From positions 1 through 26,432 of the forward strand of contig JBICHM010000305.1 of NCBI GenBank assembly GCA_043101835.1: a stretch of 26,432 nt of DNA. Direction: 5' to 3'. Below the pieces are notes generated by a model that was not told where the DNA came from, did not search any database, and worked only from the letters and a program-made list of their open reading frames with translations. Shown one piece after another: positions 21,472 through 26,432 of this stretch (positions are counted from its first letter, which is position 1; every line of letters starts with the position of its first letter). Source of the stretch: JBICHM01 sp043101835. Lineage in GTDB: Bacteria > Planctomycetota > Phycisphaerae > Phycisphaerales > UBA1924. The translations under genes and the position numbers were made by a program.

Positions 21472-23275
21472 GGCGCTTCGTCCTCCCAGGTTGGCCCGTT
21501 TCCGGCGCCGAACCGCGGGTGCTATCGGTCGTCACGGGGCCACGCTTTCGCGCGGGGTCGTGCTTCTGGCGTTCTTTCTCGCCCTCGCCGGCTGCCGCGC
21601 GCCGCAACGCGTCGAGGACGGCGCCCTCGTCTACGTGACCATCAGCGAGACGCGCATCGACGCCTTCCCTGGTCGCACGCTCGTCGTGCCCATTGAGCTG
21701 GCTCCGTTGATCATCAACCCCGACGCCGCGGACCCCGAGCGCGCCATCACCGGCCTCGTGCCGGTCACGCTGGAGGACGGGCGCACACTCGCCGGCGAGG
21801 TCTTTCGCATCGGCGTCCGCCCCGGCACGGTCGCCGGGCGCCGGTCGTGGCTGGAGCGACCCGCTTTCTACGACGCCCGGTCGTCGCGCGAGTTCAGCGT
21901 GCGCGAGGCCGCGTTCCTCGATCCCCAGGCGAACCCCGGCTTCTGGGTGGTGACGGTGGACCTGCCCGACGATGCGCCGCGCGGCGTCGTGCGCATCGCC
22001 GGCGAGCGCGCGCCGGTCGTCTGGCGTGAGCCCTGGCGCGCCCCCCGGCGCAGCGCCCCGCCCGCCCCCGTGACCCCAAGGCAGCGCGAGTCGCTCGACC
22101 TCTTCCGCCCCGCCGCGGCGAGCCCCGCCGATCGCTGGCGTCTGCGCCTTCTCGCCGACCGGCGCTCCCCCGGCATGCCGTCGCTGTCCACGCTCATCGA
22201 GAACTCGCTCGGCCACCCGGCGCTCGATGCGCTCGCGATGTCGCTTGCCGACCGGTGGCGCCTGGCCCTCTCGCTCGTCAGCGATGCGGACCCGGAACTG
22301 GCGGGTCGGCTCGGGACGGCGCTGACGCGCGTGGTCTTCGAGGGCGACCTGGCGATTCCCGCCTGGCCGGCCGACGACGCCGTCGCCGCGCGCCTGCTCG
22401 ACCGCCTGCTCGACCCGATGCAGACACCGGCGGGGCGCGCCGAGATCGCGCAGGCGTGGCTCGACGAGCAGCCGCGCGCATTGGCGTGGGCGCTCGACGA
22501 CGCCGGTGTGCGCCGCCCGGGCTCGGGGATCAATCCCGTGCGCATCGGCGTGGCCGAACTGGCCGGCGAGCGCGTGCTGGCCGGCGCGGAGACGCCAGAC
22601 GGCCGGCGCGGGCCGCGCATCGGCGTCTCTCCGTACAGCGTCAGCGCGTGCGTGGTCGCCGTCACCGAGCGCGATGCCCCGACCTTCGTCCGTGCGCAGG
22701 TGGGTGAAGCGTCGATCGGCGTGCCCGTCGTCGCCTCGCCCGCGCCCGCGCAGCCCCCCGGCGCGCGCCTCGGTCCACTGACGCCCGTGCGCACCATGCG
22801 CGAGTGGCTCGCCGGCGCCGAGAGCGCCCCCGACAGCGCATGGGCGTCGGCGGCCCTGCTGACCAAGGACCCCGGCCGGGGCGTGTGGCGCCTCTATATC
22901 GAGTGCCGCGTCCCGCCGGACACCTTCATGACCGCGCGCGGCGCCGACGACATCGTGCGCGTCTTTCTCGGCGCCAGCGGGGCGCCCGCCTCCGTCCTGC
23001 GCGTCCGCGCCAGCGGCGAGGTCACCGATGAGGTCACCTTCGACGACCGCTCGAGCGACGCCACCGTCACGCGCGAGCGCGATCGCTGGACCGCCATCCT
23101 CCCGGTCCCGACGAACGCCATTGATCCCGACGGCGTCGTGCGCATTGCCCTCGAACGCCTCGACGCCGGCGGCGGACGCGCCACCTGGCCTCGCGCAGTC
23201 CTCCCCTGGCGCGCCGAGCCCGGGCGCGTCGCGATCGATCTGAACGCCTGGAACGAACTCCGGTCGAACCAGTGA
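21470..23275 (+). CDS. Large lipoprotein of unknown function
   Basis: The product is 601 residues from ATG 21470. A basic N-terminus precedes a lipoprotein signal, VVLLAFFLALAGCRAP, in which LAGC is the lipobox; the mature protein would be lipid-anchored and extracytoplasmic. I recognise no domain in the rest. It contains a beta-rich N-terminal part (VYVTISETRIDAFPGRTLVV), a helical alanine-rich middle around 190-330 (LADRWRLALSLVSDADPELA), and a C-terminal beta-rich part (about 430-600) ending RVAIDLNAWNELRSNQ. That last part may be a carbohydrate-binding-like sandwich, but this is weak. GTG at 21560 is an alternative start that would give a more usual signal length. The gene lies in the same orientation as the beta-lactamase-fold gene downstream. 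Confidence 0.7.
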   Translation: MALRPPRLARFRRRTAGAIGRHGATLSRGVVLLAFFLALAGCRAPQRVEDGALVYVTISETRIDAFPGRTLVVPIELAPLIINPDAADPERAITGLVPVTLEDGRTLAGEVFRIGVRPGTVAGRRSWLERPAFYDARSSREFSVREAAFLDPQANPGFWVVTVDLPDDAPRGVVRIAGERAPVVWREPWRAPRRSAPPAPVTPRQRESLDLFRPAAASPADRWRLRLLADRRSPGMPSLSTLIENSLGHPALDALAMSLADRWRLALSLVSDADPELAGRLGTALTRVVFEGDLAIPAWPADDAVAARLLDRLLDPMQTPAGRAEIAQAWLDEQPRALAWALDDAGVRRPGSGINPVRIGVAELAGERVLAGAETPDGRRGPRIGVSPYSVSACVVAVTERDAPTFVRAQVGEASIGVPVVASPAPAQPPGARLGPLTPVRTMREWLAGAESAPDSAWASAALLTKDPGRGVWRLYIECRVPPDTFMTARGADDIVRVFLGASGAPASVLRVRASGEVTDEVTFDDRSSDATVTRERDRWTAILPVPTNAIDPDGVVRIALERLDAGGGRATWPRAVLPWRAEPGRVAIDLNAWNELRSNQ

Positions 23276-23302
23276 ACCGCGTTCACGTGCTCGTGAGCGG
23301 GC

Positions 23303-23317
23303 TTGTCACGATGACAA
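23303..23317. promoter_or_regulatory. Palindrome upstream of the beta-lactamase-fold gene
   Basis: TTGTCA-cga-TGACAA is a perfect 15-bp inverted repeat in the 156-base gap before the beta-lactamase-fold gene, about 115 bases before its ATG. It could be an operator; TTGTCA or TGACAA could also serve as a -35-like element. A CACAAT sequence at 23332-23337 is a possible but poorly spaced -10 box. Confidence 0.4.
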
Positions 23318-23431
23318 TCGCCGGCGTGTGGCACAATGCGCCCCGGTTTCCGCAAGGCGGGCCATGCTGATCCGTCACCAGAACGGGGGCGGCCGTCGCC
23401 CCGCCGCACCCAGCACTCCGGAGGACCGCAC

Positions 23432-24889
23432 ATGCGCACCGCCATCGCCACCGCGACGATCGTCATCGCCACCGCCGGCGCACACGCCGCGCACGCGCAG
23501 CAGGGTGCGCCGACGCTCGAGGAGCGCATCGCCCGAATCGACGAGTCCGGCCGGCGCCTGCAGGCGCTGGGCGCCTTCGACGGCGTGCTCTTCGTTGCGC
23601 AGGGCGATAGCGAGCTGCTCGCGAAGGGGTACGGTCTCGCCGACAAGGAGCAGGGGCGCCCGTGGGAGGTCGAGACGGTCACGACGATCGGCTCGATCAC
23701 CAAGCAGTTCACCGGCGCCGCGATCATGCTGCTCGACCAGGAGGGGCGCCTCGAGGTCACCGACACGATCGGCGACTACTGGCCCGATGCGCCCGCCGAC
23801 AAGGCCGGCATCACGATTCACCAGTTGCTGACCCACAGCGCCGGCTTCCCCGGCGGCATCGGCCCTGATGAGGTGTACATCGGACGCGATGACTTCCTCG
23901 AACTCGCGTGGGGCACGGCGCTGCGCTTCGAGCCGGGCGCGCGATACGAGTACTCAAACGTCGGCTACTCCATCGCCGCCGCGATCGTCGAACTCGTCAC
24001 CGACCAGCCGTACGAGGCGTTCATGCGCGAGCGGTTCTTCCTGCCGCTTGGGATGCGCGACACCGGCTACCGGGCGCCGGACTGGGCGCCGGAGCGCGTG
24101 GCCACGGGGTACCGCAACGGCCGGCGCTGGGGCACGGTGCTCGAGAAGCAGTCCGCCGAGGGCTTCTCGTGGCATCTGGTCGGCAACGGCGGCATCCACT
24201 CGACGGCGCGCGACATGCATCGGTGGTGGTCCTCAATCCGCGACAACGCCATTCTCGACGCCGAGCACACCGAGCTGTACCTCGCGCCGCACCAGGACGA
24301 GGGGGGGCAGGACTCCTTCTACGCCTACGGCTGGGTGAACTTCACTGCGCCGAGCGGCGAGCGGTTTCTGGCGCACAACGGGGGGAACGGCTACTACTTC
24401 GCCGATTGCGCGTACTTCCCCGAGCAGGACCTCTTCGCGTTCGTGGCGACCAACGACCCCGGGGCCGCGGCGGGCGATTCGCAGATGCTCTTTGAGTCCC
24501 TCGCCGGTGGCTTCCTCCCGCTCCCGCCTGACCCGGACACGGTTGATGTCGCGGCCCTCCGCGCCGCGGCGCAGGATCGCGCCCTCGCCTGGGTGGAGGC
24601 GGTGAACGCCGGACCGGACGCGTACGTGCGCTACGGCGCGGAGCAGCGACAGGACCGCGGCGCCGATGCGGCGCTCAACGAAGAGCGCCGGCGCGCGGCG
24701 CTCGACCTCGCCGAGCAGTTCGGGCGCCTGGAAGTGCTCGAGCACGAGCCCGGCGTCCTCGGGCAGCACCGGGTGCTCGTGCGCGCAACGAAGAACGGGC
24801 AGCGCATCGGGGTCGAGGTCTCGGTGTCGGCGACGGCGCCCTACCTCGTAGAGGCCATCGGGCTCGAGTTCCTGCAGCCGGGGGAGTGA
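23432..24889 (+). CDS. Exported serine hydrolase of the beta-lactamase (class C / PBP-like) family
   Basis: The protein has 485 residues. A signal peptide (MRTAIATATIVIATAGAHAAHA) precedes a beta-lactamase-fold domain (about 30-385). All three active-site motifs are present: SITK with nucleophile Ser88 and Lys91, Tyr-Ser-Asn at 174-176 (YEYSNVGYS), and His-Asn-Gly at 315-317 (LAHNGGNG). Proteins of this group include D-aminopeptidases, esterases and penicillin-binding-like enzymes, so resistance should not be assumed. A C-terminal extension (about 390-485) is probably a small alpha/beta domain of the kind appended to such hydrolases. GGAGG lies 7 bases before ATG 23432; the frame is open upstream but this start gives the signal peptide. 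Confidence 0.9.
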   Translation: MRTAIATATIVIATAGAHAAHAQQGAPTLEERIARIDESGRRLQALGAFDGVLFVAQGDSELLAKGYGLADKEQGRPWEVETVTTIGSITKQFTGAAIMLLDQEGRLEVTDTIGDYWPDAPADKAGITIHQLLTHSAGFPGGIGPDEVYIGRDDFLELAWGTALRFEPGARYEYSNVGYSIAAAIVELVTDQPYEAFMRERFFLPLGMRDTGYRAPDWAPERVATGYRNGRRWGTVLEKQSAEGFSWHLVGNGGIHSTARDMHRWWSSIRDNAILDAEHTELYLAPHQDEGGQDSFYAYGWVNFTAPSGERFLAHNGGNGYYFADCAYFPEQDLFAFVATNDPGAAAGDSQMLFESLAGGFLPLPPDPDTVDVAALRAAAQDRALAWVEAVNAGPDAYVRYGAEQRQDRGADAALNEERRRAALDLAEQFGRLEVLEHEPGVLGQHRVLVRATKNGQRIGVEVSVSATAPYLVEAIGLEFLQPGE

Positions 24890-24899
24890 CGGCCCGGCC

Positions 24900-25466
24900 C
24901 TACTCGGCGCGCACGCACCGGAATGAGAACGACTCCCACCACGCGCCGGTCGCTTCATCCAGCGTGTGGTCGATCACGCTGAAGCGGTCGTCGCCCTCGC
25001 GGGTGAAGACCGAGCGCACGGTCTGCGCCGGCATGGCGTCGGTGAACTGCTTGGTCGCCAGCAGCGTCAGGGCGCCGGTGTCGGTGTCGTAGTCGCCCCG
25101 CTCGGTGAACATGATGTGGCTGGTGTGGCTCAGCCACACGCTCTCGTAGCGGTCGTCCACCGGGTTCCAGGTGAGGTAGCAGGTGAAGGCGTAGGCGCGG
25201 TCGAACGCCTCGCCGTACGCAGCCTCGAAGGTCATCTTCAGGTGCGTGCCGCCCCAGACGACTTCGTTCGTCCACTCGGCGCGCTGGGGGACGGGGTCGC
25301 CGTCCTGCGCGGTGCGCATTGTGCCTTCGCCCTGCCAGCGGCCGACGAGCCACGATATCGCGCTGACGCGTTGGACAATCTCTGCGCGAGGATCAGTCGG
25401 CTGCTGCATGGCGAGGATCCCGGCGACGATGAGCGCGGCGTGGAGCATCTGCGCATTGTGCATCAT
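24900..25466 (-). CDS. Exported DUF1579-like (lipocalin-type) protein
   Basis: The protein is 188 residues from ATG 25466. A hydrophobic signal-like start (LHAALIVAGILAMQ) is followed by a beta-barrel-like domain: ISWLVGRWQGEGTM at about 38-51, the WNPVDDRYESVWLSHTSH strand pair, ERGDYDTDTGALTLLA, and a C-terminal WWESFSFRCVRAE. The LVGxWxGEG opening and strand pattern match DUF1579 and related lipocalin-like proteins. Function unknown. Starts at 25463 or 25448 are also possible. The first ATG lies in the edge of a palindromic repeat (25464-25493), and no good ribosome site is visible, so the start is uncertain. It is downstream of atpD but separated by a terminator. Confidence 0.72.
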   Translation of the reverse strand: MMHNAQMLHAALIVAGILAMQQPTDPRAEIVQRVSAISWLVGRWQGEGTMRTAQDGDPVPQRAEWTNEVVWGGTHLKMTFEAAYGEAFDRAYAFTCYLTWNPVDDRYESVWLSHTSHIMFTERGDYDTDTGALTLLATKQFTDAMPAQTVRSVFTREGDDRFSVIDHTLDEATGAWWESFSFRCVRAE

Positions 25467-25493
25467 CCAAGCCGCGATCGGGAGATCGCGGGC
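25464..25493 (+). repeat. Second palindromic repeat family, copy 1
   Basis: CCGCGATC-ggga-GATCGCGG (25472-25491) is a perfect 8-bp hairpin, preceded by CATCCAAG and followed by GC. It matches 25576-25606 in reverse orientation at all but a few positions. Confidence 0.7.
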
Positions 25494-25575
25494 TGGGCGG
25501 GGCGAGGGAACAGCGCCCGAGCGATGGATCGAGCGTCGCCGCGAGGCGCCGATCGTCGTTGCGTACGCCGGCGCG

Positions 25576-25606
25576 GCCCGCGTTCTTCCGAACGCGGCTT
25601 GGAATG
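25576..25606 (-). repeat. Second palindromic repeat family, copy 2 (inverted)
   Basis: On the minus strand CATTCCAAG precedes CCGCGTTC-ggaa-GAACGCGG (hairpin at 25578-25597) and GC. Compared with copy 1, one base pair of the stem is swapped on both arms, one loop base differs and one T is inserted. Confidence 0.7.
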
Positions 25607-25633
25607 AAAAACCCCCACGCCGGGGCGCGGGGG
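25607..25633 (-). terminator. Rho-independent terminator after atpD
   Basis: On the minus strand a GC-rich stem (CCCCC and GGGGG outer arms, GCC/GGC inner arms, one mismatch) is followed directly by TTTTT (25611-25607), about 30 bases after the atpD stop. The second palindromic repeat abuts it. Confidence 0.8.
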
Positions 25634-25662
25634 CTTTGGGTGATTGCATTGTCGTCCGGGCT

Positions 25663-26432
25663 TCAGCCGGCGGCCATTGCGGCGGCCTTCTTCTTCGCGT
25701 CGTCGAGCGTGCCGACGTACATGAAGGCGCCCTCAGGCAGGTCGTCGCCCTCGCCGTTGCAGAGGCGCTCGAAGGAGTCGATCGTCTCCTCGAGGCTCGT
25801 GAAGACGCCGGCGAAGCCGGTGAACTGCTCGGCGACGAAGAAGGGCTGGCTGAGGAAGCGCTCGATCTTGCGGGCGCGCTGCACGGTCAGCTTGTCCTCT
25901 TCCGACAGCTCGTCGATACCGAGGATGGCGATGATGTCCTGCAGGCTCTTGTAGCGCTGGAGGATCGACTGCACCCGACGGGTCACCTCGTAGTGACGCT
26001 CGCCCAGGATGCTCGGGTCGAGGATGCGGCTCGTGGAGGCGAGCGGATCGACGGCGGGGTAGATGCCCTTCTCGGCGATGCCACGCGCCAGCACGACGAA
26101 CGCGTCGAGGTGGGCGAAGGTCGTGGCGGGGGCCGGGTCGGTCAGGTCGTCGGCGGGCACGTACACGGCCTGCACCGACGTGATGGCGCCGCGGCTCGTC
26201 GAGGTGATCCGCTCCTGCATCTGGCCCATCTCGGTCGAGAGCGTCGGCTGGTAGCCCACGGCGCTCGGCATGCGCCCGAGAAGTGCGGAGACCTCAGAGC
26301 CGGCCTGCGTGAAGCGGAAGACGTTGTCGACGAAGATCAGCGTCTCCTTGCCGGAGGAGTCGCGGAAGTCCTCGGCCATGGTCAGGGCGGAAAGCGCGAC
26401 GCGGAGACGCGAGCCCGGGGGCTCGTTCATCT
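25663..26432 (-). CDS. atpD: ATP synthase F1 subunit beta, 3' part (gene cut by window end)
   Basis: This is the catalytic beta subunit of the F1 ATP synthase. The window holds the last 256 residues of a protein usually near 470, so the N-terminal barrel and the P-loop lie outside. Visible are the NEPPGSRLRVALSALTMAED segment, the Walker B region TLIFVDNVFRFTQAGSEVSA, GRMPSAVGYQPTLSTEMG, the DDLTDPAPATTFAHLDA segment, and a C-terminal domain with DELSEEDKLTVQRARKIERF and FLSQPFFVAEQFTG. All are strongly conserved in F-type enzymes. The two bases before the first visible ATG codon fit the expected glutamine codon, so 26430 is not the start. A terminator follows the stop, so atpC is not the next gene, unlike the usual atpDC order. 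Confidence 0.97.
   Translation of the reverse strand, partial: MNEPPGSRLRVALSALTMAEDFRDSSGKETLIFVDNVFRFTQAGSEVSALLGRMPSAVGYQPTLSTEMGQMQERITSTSRGAITSVQAVYVPADDLTDPAPATTFAHLDAFVVLARGIAEKGIYPAVDPLASTSRILDPSILGERHYEVTRRVQSILQRYKSLQDIIAILGIDELSEEDKLTVQRARKIERFLSQPFFVAEQFTGFAGVFTSLEETIDSFERLCNGEGDDLPEGAFMYVGTLDDAKKKAAAMAAG

Noticed and set aside
23329..23345. A sigma-54 promoter suggested by TGGCAC before the beta-lactamase-fold gene
   Set aside because: The required TTGC at the -12 position is missing; the bases after the 5-base spacer are GCCC.
23432..24889. An antibiotic-resistance beta-lactamase
   Set aside because: The three active-site motifs are present, but this large serine-hydrolase family mostly comprises peptidases and esterases. 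Nothing in the sequence or context indicates beta-lactam hydrolysis.

Overview
The window is GC-rich bacterial chromosome. It most resembles a planctomycete, probably class Phycisphaerae. This rests on two kinds of sequence seen here that I associate with that group: membrane proteins ending in a CxxCGYDL...CPECG zinc ribbon, and secreted right-handed beta-helix proteins whose mature N-terminus reads PPGAPAPTMKTLDEVEPR. The lineage is an inference; there is no rRNA gene to fix it. I see no tRNA, rRNA, CRISPR array, prophage or transposase.

Layout. 1-2015 (minus strand): pyrE, then two zinc-ribbon membrane protein genes, the first of which is broken by an in-frame TAG. 2133-9656 (plus): six tandem genes (called BH1 to BH6 here) for exported beta-helix proteins that share their N-terminal block and C-terminal tail but differ in the middle. 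9673-11289 (minus): lysS, convergent with BH6. 11290-11634: a gene-free stretch with two inverted copies of a triple-hairpin repeat; a third copy lies at 11-60. 11635-13509 (plus): an SDR oxidoreductase and an LptF/LptG-family permease. 13519-14352 (minus): a DUF4190-like membrane protein. 14550-18920 (plus): an M16-family protein with an altered metal motif, then rmuC. 18928-20763: a double-DTG aspartyl protease with a PDZ domain, divergent from a PadR-type regulator across a clear palindrome. 20805-24889: a small DUF4177-like exported protein, a lone CBM48 protein, a large unknown lipoprotein and a serine beta-lactamase-fold protein. 24900-26432 (minus): a DUF1579-like exported protein and the 3' half of atpD, separated by a terminator and an inverted pair of a second palindromic repeat.

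How the parts relate. Housekeeping genes (pyrE, lysS, rmuC, atpD) are interspersed with envelope and exported proteins. Two start modes recur. Several genes (pyrE, lysS, SDR, DUF4190-like, rmuC) have a TANNNT box only 6 or 7 bases before the start codon, as in leaderless transcripts. The exported-protein genes instead carry GGAG about 7 bases before ATG.

The most distinctive region is the beta-helix array. It looks like a locally amplified and diversified family of surface or periplasmic proteins. The leaders of BH2, BH3 and BH4 share a pyrimidine tract complementary to their own Shine-Dalgarno sequences, which suggests shared translational control. The function of the array is not evident from sequence.
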